Shown piece by piece: positions 1-10,444 of a stretch of DNA of 64,000 bases. The notes under the pieces were generated by a model. That model saw only the letters and a program-made list of their open reading frames with translations. It ran no database searches and was not told the origin of the DNA. The stretch is from Argentina anserina. Taxonomy: Eukaryota; Streptophyta; Magnoliopsida; Rosales; Rosaceae. The translations under genes were made by a program, and so were the position numbers. Position 1 is the first letter of the stretch; each line of letters begins with the position of its first letter. The stretch is from NCBI RefSeq assembly GCF_933775445.1, contig NC_065878.1, forward strand, positions 828,001 to 892,000, written 5' to 3'.

Positions 1-2061
1 ATAAGGTATTTACCTTGATTGGAGAGTGGGGAATTGAAGAGAAGTTGTTTTCAATTACCTTAGATAATGCAACATCCAATGACTCTTTTGTTGAGAAGCT
101 AAAGATGAGGTTGAATTTCATAGGCTTGCTTTTAGTAGATGGCAAATATTTTCATGTCAGATGTTGTGCACACATCTTGAATTTGATAATTCAAGATGGA
201 CTGAAAGAGATTCACACATCTGTCACAAAGATACAGAAGACATCAAGTATATAAAGGGTTCAGAAGTTAGAAAACAAAGGTTTCTACAATGTGTTTCACA
301 AGTTGGTTTGGGAGGAAGCAGAAGGGGATTGAGACAAGATATGCCAACAAGGTGGAATTCAACCTATTTGATGCTTGATGGTGCTGTCTACTATCATAGT
401 GCATTGATGAACTTGGCAGTAAGTGACAGTTCTTTCAAGTGGTGTCCTTCAGATGAGGAGTGGGACAAGATTGAGAAGATAAATAAGTTTCTAGGGGAAT
501 TTTATGAAGTAACAGTGTTGTTTTTTTGGAACAAAGTACCCTACATCAAACTTATTTTTCCCGAAGGTGTTAGTTGTTCAGCACAGTATACATGAAGCCA
601 TTGCCAGTGAAGATTCTTTTCTAAGCCGGATGGGAAAAGAGTTGGATTTGAAGTTTAAGAAATATTGGTCAAATTATAGCCTGATTTTGGGGATTGCAGT
701 GGTGATGGATCCTCGGTTTAAGATGGAGTTTGTTGAATGGGCTTATGAAAAGCTCTATGGTCGAGAACCTTCACAATTGAAGGTTTTTACTGACACTCTA
801 TCTTCTTTGTTTGGTGCCTACAAAGAAACCTCCACTCACTAAAGTTCTAGTTACCATATTCATGAGAGCTCGTCTCAAATATAAGGGAAGCCTTGTATAC
901 TTCAGGTAACTAATTAATTTAATTATTTTGAGACTATTCTTGGTTAGTATGATTTTCTTAAAGTATTAAACGTCAAATTGCTCTATTGCAGGAATTTGAT
1001 GCCCGTTACAAGAGCGGTCATAATTCAAGTTTAAAGACTGAACTGAACAAGTATTTGGATGAAGTAAGACTCGATAATTTGGTAGACTTGGATGTACTTT
1101 CTTGGTGGAAGATGGAGCGACACCGATAGCCAATCCTATCTCAGATGGCTCGTGATGTGTTGACTATTCCTATCTCCACGGTTGCATCTGAGTCGGCTTT
1201 TAGCATTGGTGGTCGAGTTATAGATGAGTATCGGGGTTCTTTGTTGCCTGAGACAGTACAAGCTTTGTTATGTACTCGAGATTGGATTTTCGGGAAGAAG
1301 AAAGGTAAATAGAAAATAATTTAGTTTGATTTCACTAGTTTGACCTTTATGTTATATTTATATTTTTTTATTTATAATATTTCAGAAAAGAAGATGGTTG
1401 AGGTGGACGATTTTTCCGAAGACATATTGGGTTTGAGAATGCATGATCGAATAGAGGAAGAAGAGAGCTTCACTTGAGAGAAAATATGGCATTGATGTGA
1501 AATACGGGGATAAGACATATTAGTTTGCAGTTTATTTTATATGTTCTCAATTAGTTTGTTGTTGTACTTATAAATAGGCACTTGAATTCGAAAAAGGTTA
1601 ATTGCAATTCTCAATTAGTTTGTTGTTGCACTTGAATTCGAACAATGTTAATTACAATGTATCTTACATATTTTCAATTAGTTTGATGTTGCATGTAAAA
1701 ACAGGTACTTGAATTCAAACAAGTAGCACAATTATAATGTTATTTTGATTGTTTCTATGAGACCATTAGGGATGAACCTTTACAAAATTGAGGACTCCAA
1801 AATAAAAAAAATCATAAATAAAAATATTTTTTATTCTCAAAGGGTTGGGTAAAATTGTAGAAAAAAATAAATAAATAAATCAAATCATGTCGAATTTTTG
1901 AAAAAAAAATTTGCGGGTTGACGGGTTCCAACGAGTTGCACGGAAACCCGTCGTACGAAACCCGCTTAACCCCTTAATATAAACGAGTTTTTAGCGTGCC
2001 GGCCCGTTAAAAGCACGGCCCGCCAAAAACACGCACGTGCCCCGCCCAATTGCCAGGCCTA
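1..2061 (+). mobile_element. hAT DNA transposon, 3' portion of a decayed copy
   Basis: The element enters from outside the window and ends at 2061. Its 3' end, read inward, begins TAGGCCTGGCAATTGGG, a hAT-type terminal inverted repeat. The last 150 bp (about 1910-2060) carry repeated ACGGG/CCCGT motifs, as expected for hAT subterminal transposase-binding repeats. The 8 bases after the end (2062-2069, TATTTAGG) would be the target duplication, but its partner lies outside the window. Coding remnants occupy 15-1477. The superfamily call is firm from the transposase; the exact 3' boundary is inferred from TIR similarity to the complete MITEs elsewhere in the window. Confidence 0.8.
15..1477 (+). 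pseudogene. hAT transposase (RICESLEEPER/Ac-like) pseudogene, 5' truncated by the window
   Basis: Transposase of the hAT superfamily, which cuts and pastes elements with 8-bp target duplications. Visible pieces in order are the RNase H-like core (FSITLDNATSND, then HVRCCAHILNLIIQDGL at 60-220), the DMPTRWNSTYLML block near 340-370, FKKYWSNYSLILGIAVVMDPRFKM near 650-730, and the C-terminal dimerisation domain LDVLSWWK...[16 protein letters not shown] at 1090-1210. A terminal exon at 1386-1477 ends in an acidic tail and stop. Introns are plausible at about 906-991 and 1304-1385 (GT/AG). Lesions include frameshifts near 240 and 540 and an in-frame TAG near 1127, so it cannot encode an active enzyme. 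The N-terminal BED finger is outside the window. Confidence 0.85.
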
Positions 2062-3732
2062 TATTTAGGCCTTAAACAAAATTTATAAAATACTAGGATT
2101 TTTTCTATAAAAAAAGGGAGAAATTAGAATTAGAAAGATATTTTTGTATCATGGTTGTCATGCACCAAGAAGCTGATATTATTTTTCGGTTGGCCATGTT
2201 GGCATTGCATGGGTATGACGGAGAGGAGAAAAAGAAACGAACGCGATCCTAGAGGAGGCAAGTGGAAGGGCAAAATGGGAAAATGGCAAGGCAGACGATA
2301 GCCAGCCGCCCTATCTGACCGCTTTCGCTTTCGTGGATGTCACTTTCTATTCTCGTCCGGCGTACACGTGTGAGCCACACGCGTCTGCTCCTTCTCGGTT
2401 TCTCTACGCGCCATTTCCGACTGTCCGACTTCACTCGTACGTAATTTCATTTTCACCAGTTCCTGGCTAATTTTCCCAGGCTTACGTTTTACGCATGCGT
2501 TGACTCACATTTGAAACCTACACATTCTTACATTAACTAGTTATATTGTTTTTTTTCTTTTTCAATTTTATGTTGATGTGATATATATATATATATATAG
2601 CTCCATTCAGATCATCAATAAATTATCAACAATACTATCAATGTTTGAGTTCTGTTTTCTTCATAATTTCGTATGCAAAGTCAGACATGATAGCTTAATA
2701 TCTTATATTAAGCAAAGACGATTCATAATTTCGTATGCAAAGACGATTCATATTCTACTAACATAACTCTTATTTTTTTTTCCGCTTCTAATTGATTTGA
2801 TAAAATATTCAACAATGTGGTCCTGTAAGATAGACAGTGGCACAGTGCATTACTTTCCTACTTGGAAGAATTTTTCCGACTTGGTTTATGTAGCATTTTA
2901 AGTTCTTAAGAAAATCATGGGACACAATCGACTCAATCAGATTGAGAGAGACAGAAGCAAGGTTATCGGATGATGAATGTTCATAGTAATTTAACGACCG
3001 TTGTGATTAAGCAGTAATCTGTTGCCGCTGTTTCTGTTATTCTGTAAGTAGTGGCAAAAAGAGTGGTTAACGGTGTCGGACGGACAACGATCTGTTGCGA
3101 GGGAAAGTCAAACACGGTGAGATGGACGGCCGAGTTTGGAAGTTCCACGGTGTTCCTGCAAGTAGGGGCAGAAGCGTTGGTCATGGATGACCCATGCCCG
3201 CTCATTACTTGACCCACTGAGCCTTCACATTAGGCTGCGCGCGTCCGCCCTCATCTTCCATTATATCTTAATCCTATGTTTAAGGCTTTAAACACACGTG
3301 ATTGATGCAACTCCAACTTGCTACCATAATCGAACTACATGCGAGTCAGGAGTATGAGACACTAGTCATTTTTGCAATGGCAAAGAAGCCGATGATGACT
3401 GTCCTGGAAGCAATTGACCAGAATGCTCTACATATCAGCACCAGTTTTGTAATGCAAGAGAACTTGACGAAACTCACAACAGACGTAGATCGACCTTGGA
3501 AGCAGTTCCACCAAATCATACCAGAAGCAAGCTTAAACCATAACATATATAACTATTAAACTTAACAAGCAAGCAAATTATCCATAGCACACATTGTTCC
3601 TGTCATTAAGAAACATGCCAAACCAGCTTCCAATCATCTATAAACAGCATAAGCAGAGGCCTTATGGATGGAAATCAGAGCATGTGTGCAGTAATTCATC
3701 AGAGGCACGCTCCTGCTTCCAAAGCTGCTTCT
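2062..3732. other. intergenic DNA between hAT relic and SAP gene
   Basis: I find no supported gene here. A (TA)n tract lies at about 2580-2600. The stretch 2220-2440 and the stretch 2990-3260 are more GC-rich than their surroundings but open frames there show no recognisable domain. The segment just above 3550 is probably the 3'UTR and downstream region of the minus-strand SAP gene. Confidence 0.5.
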
Positions 3733-4239
3733 TCATATCTTCTCGAGCTTTTCAGACTTGACAACAGGGTTGGCTTTTGCTATAGCATCCTGCGCAGCAG
3801 CTCTATAGTCATACTGACAGTCATGTTTATCAGTATATCGATGAACTGCACAGAATAGATGGCCACAGCGGCAGTTGAATCCAGTCAGACCAACCCGTTT
3901 CCTGCAACTGTTGCATCGGGTGGGAGCCTCTTTCACCTTCTTCTCACAGTTTGGAGGCGGAGTACTGGATGCTTCTGTTGAGATAAAAGGCAGATCTACT
4001 GAACCAGCTTGTACATCTAAAGTCACAGCAGGCTTCTTTCCCCAGTTACTGGGAGTGGCATTCACAGCACTTTCAATGGACACTGCAGCGACTTTGGCCT
4101 GTTCTTGCTTCAATACCAAGTCCTTGTGGCATTTTGAACACAAGTTCATGGTTGCTGCACTTCCAAAGAATCCACAGCTATTCGCACAAAGTTTGGGAGC
4201 TTCTGGAGGTGCTTGGCATCCTGTCTCGTTGTGCTCCAT
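3733..4239 (-). CDS. A20/AN1 zinc-finger stress-associated protein (SAP)
   Basis: Encodes 168 residues with no intron in the coding part. Residues C18, C22, C34 and C37 form an A20 finger ([20 protein letters not shown]). Residues C109, C112, C123, C125, C130, H133, H139 and C141 form an AN1 finger, followed by the typical [19 protein letters not shown] tail. Plant SAPs of this layout (about 160-175 aa) are cytosolic or nuclear regulators linked to stress responses, with A20 binding ubiquitin; that role is family knowledge. The ATG at 4239 is the first in frame: the upstream open frame runs only to a splice acceptor at 4291 and has no ATG. The gene appears intact. A leader exon and promoter near 8.6-8.85 kb are inferred, separated by a transposon-filled 5'UTR intron. 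Which SAP paralogue it is cannot be settled here. Confidence 0.95.
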   Translation of the reverse strand: MEHNETGCQAPPEAPKLCANSCGFFGSAATMNLCSKCHKDLVLKQEQAKVAAVSIESAVNATPSNWGKKPAVTLDVQAGSVDLPFISTEASSTPPPNCEKKVKEAPTRCNSCRKRVGLTGFNCRCGHLFCAVHRYTDKHDCQYDYRAAAQDAIAKANPVVKSEKLEKI

Positions 4240-5121
4240 CCTCTTGAAATATTGCTGCACAGTAATCCTCTTAATTCTCCAGTAAGGCAACTAAAGGTAG
4301 AAACAAATAAAAAATCAATATAACCAAGCAGTGTAACACAGTAGTATCAATTAAATCTTTCAGAAAATAGCAATAGTAGCCACATCTCAAAAGATAATAA
4401 CTTTTTAACCTGTATGCTACAACTGTGACACTGTCATGTGGACATCATCTCAACAGTTATCAATACAACACTTCCCTCAACTCACTCCCGACAATGTTGT
4501 GTATTTTGACACCCATCTTTCTTTCTTTCATCAAGCAAATATAGAACATCTAGCAAAGAGATGTATGAGAAGTGTCTGTCTAAATAGGCAGAAAGCTAGG
4601 ACAATTTACGGTGAAAGGAGAATGGAAAGAAGCGAAACCAACACAGGAGAAATCTGTTTTTTTTTTTTGGTTTTTTGTTAAACTTCTTCTTCTTTTTTGA
4701 TACGCTCCCCTCTGAATAACCCAAAACAAACTGATGATACATTTCTGAAGGAGCTGAATTTGTTTCCTTGGTTAATTAGAATAATCACAGACCACAATGA
4801 CAATAGACCTAGATACGCTCTTCTTTCCATATAAAGAACTTTGCAGATAGTGAACAGCATAAATGACAAGTTAATGAAGAGAAACTTGGCTTTTCTGTAT
4901 TATATTAATGCTATGTTCCCAAGATAGATTAAACATTTCTAGTTCACCCTTTGCTTTCTTCATAGGTTATATAAAGTCCGGAATCAACAACAAAGGTACT
5001 CGGTAGTTTTAGCATACATTCTCATAGCACACACAAAAGTATGTGATAATGAAAATATGACAGCAAATGAACTAATACGAAAGACAGCCACAACACAATA
5101 ATGTTCAACATGCATTCACGG

Positions 5122-5660
5122 TAGGGCTGTCAATTTCGACACGACCCGATAACACGACTCGAAACCCGCACAAAATAAAGCGGGTTGAACCCGCACGATT
5201 AAAAAGCGGGTCAGCGGCGGGTTAACCCGCCATGACCTATTTAAAAAACGGGTCAACGACGGATTAACCCGCTAACACGAAATGAACCCGCATGACACGT
5301 TTAATAAAAGAGTCTAACTAAATTCTATATAAAATACGCGTACACAAGCTATTTAAAATAATAATATTATATGTATATAAAGGCTTAGTAAGTTTTTCTC
5401 ATTTTGAACTAGTATTTGGGGTAATACAATGAATTCTTTTTATTTGATTATTGTTTTAGTTAGTTATCTTATCTAAAACGACAAATATATTTATTAAATG
5501 GGTTAAACGGGTTGGAAACGAGTAACCCGTTTAATAAATAGGTTGGATTTGAGTTTAAATTTTTAACACGATTATTAAATGGGTTTGGGTTTACATTTTA
5601 TAACACGCGACACCTTGACCCGACACGAACCCAACCCGACACGACCCATTGACAACCCTA
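5122..5660. mobile_element. hAT-type MITE (539 bp) with exact 8-bp target duplication
   Basis: The ends are inverted repeats TAGGGCTGTCAAT (left) and TAGGGTTGTCAAT (right, reverse strand). They are flanked by the identical octamer ATTCACGG at 5114-5121 and 5661-5668. The interior has no coding capacity and is full of ACCCG/CGGGT subterminal motifs resembling those of the hAT relic at 1910-2061. The 8-bp duplication is the signature of hAT transposition. It sits inside the inferred SAP leader intron. Confidence 0.93.
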
Positions 5661-6282
5661 ATTCACGGATACAACACTTTTCCAAGTTTAGCTGTCCCAA
5701 ACAACACTAAAACCATTACTGCAATCAGTCAATCCCATGACTTATAGAAAAAACTTTTAATGAAAGGAGGTCAGCTATGGGGTTTCCTATCTCCAGCGAC
5801 TATCTACAAGAAATTCAAATGTCTGTAACTTGACATGTACATCAATTCACTTGAAAAACAAAAACCAAGATACATAATGCATTTTGATGGATAAGAGAAG
5901 CACATTGACATGGACTAAAATACTCACTCTTATACATGCATATAAATGATATAATAAGTATCATATCCGACAATCCAATATCTCATTACACAGAAGAATT
6001 ATGTTCTCCAGTCAGGTAGATTAGAAATGAAAGGTACAACCTTTTAGCCAATATCCTTCATACTAAAAATGATACAATTTGTAATGGTGGAGGTTTAGCA
6101 TAAAGTAAATAAACATCCTCATGAAGCAAGATAAATAGGGATGCTTCCCTAGAATGGTAAGGAACCACAAGCAATCTTGCCACTTGTGGACAGTAATTCT
6201 GTAATTCCATAAAATATAATTATAGAGACTAGCTCTACTGCTAGCCTAGGCTGTGGACCTTAAGATCTATAAAGCAGCATAC

Positions 6283-6607
6283 TGTCACGTCCCGTTTTCG
6301 GAAGTGTCAATCGTGAGCGTCGCTGGTTAAATGAACATCAGGCATATGTGGGTAATATATGGCTGCTCATTCCGAAGAGTTCAAACAGGCCGACCCGGTT
6401 AAGTTTAAGGAGCTTATCGCTAGTCAGGGACTTAACATCGAAGAAAGGAGTTGGTCACCCTACACACATGTTGGGGTCTGGAGCCGATCCCCTAATGAGC
6501 TCAAGGCAGGGTGAAACCACTGCATTGCCCCGTTGGATAAAACTAGCTCCATGTGGATGGAGCGCCGCATGGACCAAGGTGACAGCCGAATGGCTAGGTC
6601 TGTGACA
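6283..6607 (+). repeat. 5' LTR of the retrozyme-like element
   Basis: This 325-bp repeat aligns along its length with 6912-7259. Compared with the 3' copy it lacks about 25 bp shortly after its start (after the GCATATGTG segment). It contains a hammerhead core with a G5-to-A change. Confidence 0.88.
6473..6520 (+). ncRNA. degenerate type III hammerhead ribozyme, 5' LTR copy
   Basis: The candidate cleavage site is GTC with the cut after C6478. The catalytic box is at 6492-6498, reading CTAATGA where CTGATGA is needed: G5 is A at 6494. Stem II is 6499-6502 paired with 6509-6512 with two G-U pairs, capped by a 6-base loop. GAAAC lies at 6513-6517. Stem III is short (A-U, C-G, C-G), and stem I is weak, with about three pairs. 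Loss of G5 predicts no cleavage. The arrangement is type III, as in retrozymes. Confidence 0.7.
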
Positions 6608-6609
6608 AG

Positions 6610-6621
6610 TGGTATCAGAGC
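6610..6621 (+). other. primer binding site (tRNA-Met) of the retrozyme-like element
   Basis: TGGTATCAGAGC lies two bases downstream of the 5' LTR. This is complementary to the 3' end of plant initiator tRNA-Met, the usual primer for TRIMs, retrozymes and Copia elements. Confidence 0.9.
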
Positions 6622-6911
6622 CGCCTCAACATTGTTGTCGTTGTGTCGCCAAACGCTCACACGTGTCGCCGTGTCCCCAAGATACTGGGGGCTCCGCGGG
6701 GAGTCGAGTAGTCGGGGTCGCCTCCAGGGGGGAGGACCAGACGAGAGGATCCGTGACAAAGTCCAGGACGAGAGATCCAACACGAAGCATAGTTGGGCGA
6801 TCTTTGGGAACTCCTTTTCGTTGCTCAGGCATCGCGGACGTACAAGGGTTACGCGGGCCGCAAGTGAGGATGCTGTGTACGAGGACGTACACCAAGTTTG
6901 GTGGGGGAGGA

Positions 6912-7259
6912 TGTCACGTCCCGTTTTCGGGAGTGTCAATCGTGGGCGTCGCTGGTTAAATGAACATCAGACATACGTGAGATTGCTCCAAGATAACAAC
7001 TGTGGGTGATATATGGCTGCTCATTCTGAGGGGTTCAGGCAGGCCGACCCGGTTAAGTTTGGGGAGCTTGTCGCTAGTTGGTGACTCAATGTCAAAGGGA
7101 GTTGGCCGCCCTACACACAGGTTGGGGTCTGGAGCCAATCTCATGATGAGCCCAAAGCAGGGCGAAACCAGTGCATTGCCCTGTTGGATAAGGCTGACTC
7201 CATGGGGATGGAGCGCCGCATGGACCAAGTGTGGTAGCCAAATGGCTAGGTCCGTGACA
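6912..7259 (+). repeat. 3' LTR of the retrozyme-like element
   Basis: This 348-bp copy retains the segment missing from the 5' LTR. It is preceded by the polypurine tract and contains the better preserved hammerhead. Confidence 0.88.
7124..7170 (+). ncRNA. degenerate type III hammerhead ribozyme, 3' LTR copy
   Basis: The candidate cleavage site is GTC with the cut after C7129. The box at 7143-7149 reads ATGATGA, with C3 changed to A at 7143 and the rest intact. Stem II is a perfect GCCC/GGGC (7150-7153 with 7160-7163) closed by AAAGCA. GAAAC is at 7164-7168. The two LTR copies are each broken at a different essential base, so each supplies the base lost by the other. That is good evidence of descent from a canonical ribozyme. 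The distance between the two predicted cut sites is 651 nt. Confidence 0.75.
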
Positions 7260-8617
7260 ATAAGCATGTTCACGGGTATCCGCATGCAAGAAGTATCGCA
7301 TAACAGTAAAGCTCCAGCTAAAGTTGATGGTCAGTATATTCTTCTATAGTATAGATACGATCAGTAAAACAATGATCAAGCTTCAAGCACATACTTTAGC
7401 TCAACATTGGAGAAGATAACTCGGTTTCAGAATACACCAATTTAACAGACAATTCTTCTTCTGGCATATAATTTATAATACCTACCTAATGAAGGAGAAT
7501 ACAACATCAGAAGAAAATGTAAGTGTAATATAATACGATTATCAGCTCAAAGTAAAAAGTTATAGAAGATGACTTGAACCTATACTTCAATCGTCTGCCC
7601 TGCTGACATGATCATAACTATTAAGGCAATCCAGCTCAACTCAACTTATCTCTTCACAGGAATAACTTGGATCTACAAACCTCTGTCACTCTGATAGGAT
7701 TTATGTTATTAGTTTTCCGTTTTCCTTTTGGCAAAAGGATGTGGAAATTTAGTATTCTGTGAGAGAGAGGAATAAGGTTGGCAGATAAGATGGAGGGCGA
7801 TAATTGAGGAAGGTGAAAGGGAGGACGGACAAATGAAATACAATTAGGAAAAGCAAAAAGCTCTGAGTTTGTATTTCATGTCTCATTTCTCACAATTATA
7901 TTCTCTCCTTGTCGAAATATGAAAACTAAGAGCATAATGTTACCAAATGCCAGCCTAAAATATTCAGGTCTGGCCTCTTTGGTTTCAGATAAAATAAAAC
8001 CATAGACACCAAAAACACAAAACACCTATCCACTTGTATACAAATAATAAAAATTTTAGGGAGTCACTCGACAAGAAATTGAAAACATCCACAGTTGCTT
8101 GATACGTGATTGAACAAACCAATAACCAAATAATACAAACAGCAAAACATCTGAATGAAAATGAGTTACGAGGAGATCATGTCCACAACACCCGATATCC
8201 AACCAATGTTTCGTAATCATCACATTAGGGATAAGTGCAAAACCCCATAGCAGAGCAAAGGTATAACATTTGCACTCTACCCATACAACATAAAAAGATA
8301 TTCCATAAGATATAATTAAAACCGATTTCCTATACATCTGTACCCTCAAAATTTAGCCCAAAATCTACAAAGATAAAATTCATAAGACTCGTAATAAACG
8401 AAAATTCAACATCAGATGTCAAGACACAAAACAATAGAATTACTCAACAGGAAGGTAGTTCTGAATGCAAAGACTAGACAGAATATAAATAACAGAACAC
8501 CCAACTGACACTGTTTTGCTAATCTAATCTAATCTAATGAAACAAAATTAAAGTGGAAGGCAATCTAATCCAACTCATCAGAGTTGAAAGCATTGATAAC
8601 CCAGTTCTGTGACTGAC
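7260..8617. other. remainder of the inferred SAP leader intron
   Basis: AT-rich sequence without a convincing ORF. A short ATCTA/CTAAT repeat lies near 8520-8538. No transposon boundaries could be assigned. Confidence 0.4.
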
Positions 8618-8717
8618 CTGTTCGCAGAGAAGACCAGCCTCTTCAGAGCTTGAAATTCGCTCCCCTTCAACAGAATAAACACAGTACAACAAATTAATAT
8701 ACAATTTTCAGAAAATT

Positions 8718-8766
<49 letters not shown>

Positions 8767-8810
8767 CCCTAAAGCGAAGCGAACAGGAAATGAGAAAAGG
8801 TGTCAGTCGG
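8618..8810 (-). other. inferred non-coding leader exon of the SAP gene
   Basis: Read on the minus strand, a TATA element is followed by a CT-rich leader holding a 40-bp (CT)n tract and the motif TTAGGGTTCC, then a good splice donor CAG|GTCAGT at 8618/8617. CT-rich leaders with introns are common in highly expressed plant genes. The 3732-4239 SAP gene is the only minus-strand gene downstream, so it is the likely owner. The start near 8810 is estimated from TATA spacing. Confidence 0.5.
8721..8760. repeat. (GA)20 microsatellite in the inferred SAP leader
   Basis: An uninterrupted 40-bp GA dinucleotide run (CT on the transcribed minus strand). It is likely length-polymorphic, and CT-rich leader tracts can influence transcription in plants. 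Confidence 0.97.
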
Positions 8811-8838
8811 AGAGAGATAGGACAAGGTGCGGCTCCGA

Positions 8839-8845
8839 ATTTATA
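8839..8845 (-). promoter_or_regulatory. TATA box candidate for the SAP gene
   Basis: The minus strand reads GTATAAATTC, about 35 bp upstream of the CT-rich leader. It is placed by motif and context only. Confidence 0.5.
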
Positions 8846-9744
8846 CGGAGGAGGGTGAGACTGCATCAATGATTGAGTGTACCCAACCTCATCAACTACG
8901 ACACGTTTCTATTTCTAGTTGGTTTAAGGGGGCGAAAAGTCAGAAAAGGATAGATGCTCAACCAACCAGGGACGGGGTTTCCTTGATTTAGTGTGGAAGC
9001 GGACGTAGGGGATTATAAAGCGAGTTACGTGCGCAGTTTTTGTGACAGTTGTTGAGTTTTGCTGGATTTTTTTAGTTAAATTAAGTATTGTTGGGTACAT
9101 ACTTGCTCTAAAATGATAAAACCTGAAAGGCATGGAACGGGAGTCCTAGACAGGTTACCCATTTAGGTAAAAACCCATATGATCTGACAGCAGAGTAAAA
9201 GATGGCCAAGTACTACCAGCACGGGCTGCACGGCACCACCAAATTCGAGTAACTTGACATGCCGATTAACATATATTTTGAGGTAATCTCCGACCCAATC
9301 AATTAAATTAAGGGTTAAATAGCTCAATTTAGCATCTTTCATCTCGAAAAAAAATATTAAGTGAAGACTAAAACTTTAGAGAACGGTTAAATCATATATC
9401 AGAATAAATTCACATGTTGGGTCATCGTGAGTGAAGATCTGGATCATTACCTTTAGGCAACAGTTTTCACCCGTTCGGTTAATGACCTAGATTATCACGT
9501 GACATTTAAGAATTATAAATTTTTGTATTACTTTTTTTTCTTGTTATTAATAAGGAGTTATAAATTATAATAAATATACAAAACTACCAAGAGCTATAAT
9601 TTTGAGCTCATAATTACTAATAACAAAACTTATTTTCAAAATTACCACTACCAAACTTCCATCCATTTAAACTAGCTGAATCTGTTAACAACAAAATTAC
9701 AAAATTATACTTTTTTATACGTTATTAAGAATCAATAGCCTTTC

Positions 9745-9895
9745 ACATTTTTTTAGGATTAGTAGCATTATGTATAATTGAGTGTCAGTAACATTACGCA
9801 TTACTCAGTAGTATTGAGGGTTAGTAGCATTGTGTATAATTGAGGGTTAGTAATATTACACTTTTTTAGGGTCAGTAGTATTATGCTATTGATTT
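9745..9895 (+). repeat. degenerate tandem repeat
   Basis: Phrases such as GGTTAGTAGCATT, GTGTCAGTAACATT, GGGTTAGTAATATT and GGGTCAGTAGTATT recur every 30-40 bp. It resembles a decayed minisatellite and has a similar flavour to the clearer array at 27428-27642. Confidence 0.55.
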
Positions 9896-10400
9896 ACGAG
9901 TGTTTGAAATTTGAAAGAGAACGCTCAGCAATATTCATATTTCTATAATGAGTAAAAAGAATACATAATTGGAAGTTCAATAATGTACATTATAGAATAT
10001 ATTCGATTTAAAACAACTAACTCTCAGTAACATAAAAAGTTAACCCCCCCCCCCCGAGAAGGCTTATTGGTACCAGACAAAATCAAGTCTCAGCATCCAA
10101 AAGCTTAAATATTCGTTCACTTCCCCAATCTGTGACCTCGTGGTGAAGAAAATCCTAGATTCCTAATTTTCAATTTTCTTTTTCTACAGCTCTCATCTTC
10201 CTCAATTTTCGTTGCCCAGACCACATGATGCTTAAAAAGACCTCTATCACCTTCACTGCTGACTTGTGTGGTGGTGGCGAAGACGTTTGGTGGTGTAGGA
10301 CAAGTAGAGGAGAGGAGAGTCTTGGTCTTGAGAGGTATAAGAGGGTTGAGATTGTGGTGGTGGGTGGTTGTTTCAAAGGATGAAGATCACACACACACAC

Positions 10401-10402
<2 letters not shown>

Positions 10403-10440
<38 letters not shown>
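10403..10440. repeat. (GA)19 microsatellite
   Basis: A GA dinucleotide run preceded by a short CA run (10388-10400). Confidence 0.95.

Positions 10441-10444
<4 letters not shown>

Larger units (their letters stand above)
6283..7259 (+). mobile_element. retrozyme-like TRIM retroelement (977 bp) with hammerhead remnants
   Basis: Two direct LTRs (6283-6607 and 6912-7259) start TGTCACG and end TGACA; the 3' copy ends CGTGACA, a 7-bp inverted match to the start. A tRNA-Met primer binding site TGGTATCAGAGC follows the 5' LTR at 6610-6621, and a purine tract GTGGGGGAGGA (6901-6911) precedes the 3' LTR. The 304-bp internal region has no coding capacity. Each LTR carries a degenerate hammerhead core. 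Short LTRs, this tRNA-Met site, no ORF and a hammerhead per LTR match retrozymes, the non-autonomous plant retrotransposons that spread through circular RNAs. No clean 5-bp target duplication is visible. Confidence 0.82.
4291..8617 (-). other. inferred 4.3 kb 5'UTR intron of the SAP gene
   Basis: On the minus strand a donor CAG|GTCAGT lies at 8618/8617 and an acceptor with a pyrimidine-rich tract (TTTCTACCTTTAG) ends at 4291, 52 bp upstream of the ATG. A 5'UTR intron is common in plant SAP genes. The interval contains no other gene that I can recognise, but it holds a hAT MITE (5122-5660) and a retrozyme-like element (6283-7259). Other small leader exons inside are possible. The splice pairing is inference and needs transcript data. 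Confidence 0.55.

Noticed and set aside
3875..4285. 136-residue plus-strand frame and other frames around it
   Set aside because: Antisense shadow of the SAP zinc-finger gene, whose minus-strand reading has complete A20 and AN1 fingers.
6400..7080. 5S rRNA-like sequence as in Cassandra TRIMs (GGTTAAGTTT near 6397 and 7049)
   Set aside because: Only a few bases resemble 5S internal sequence; the hammerhead motifs explain the LTR better.
6278..7264. Target duplication of the retrozyme-like element
   Set aside because: Flanks CATAC and ATAAG share only ATA out of register; not claimed.
6348..7349. Several overlapping open frames on both strands
   Set aside because: They lie inside the retrozyme-like LTRs and interior, contradict each other in frame and strand, and such elements are non-coding.
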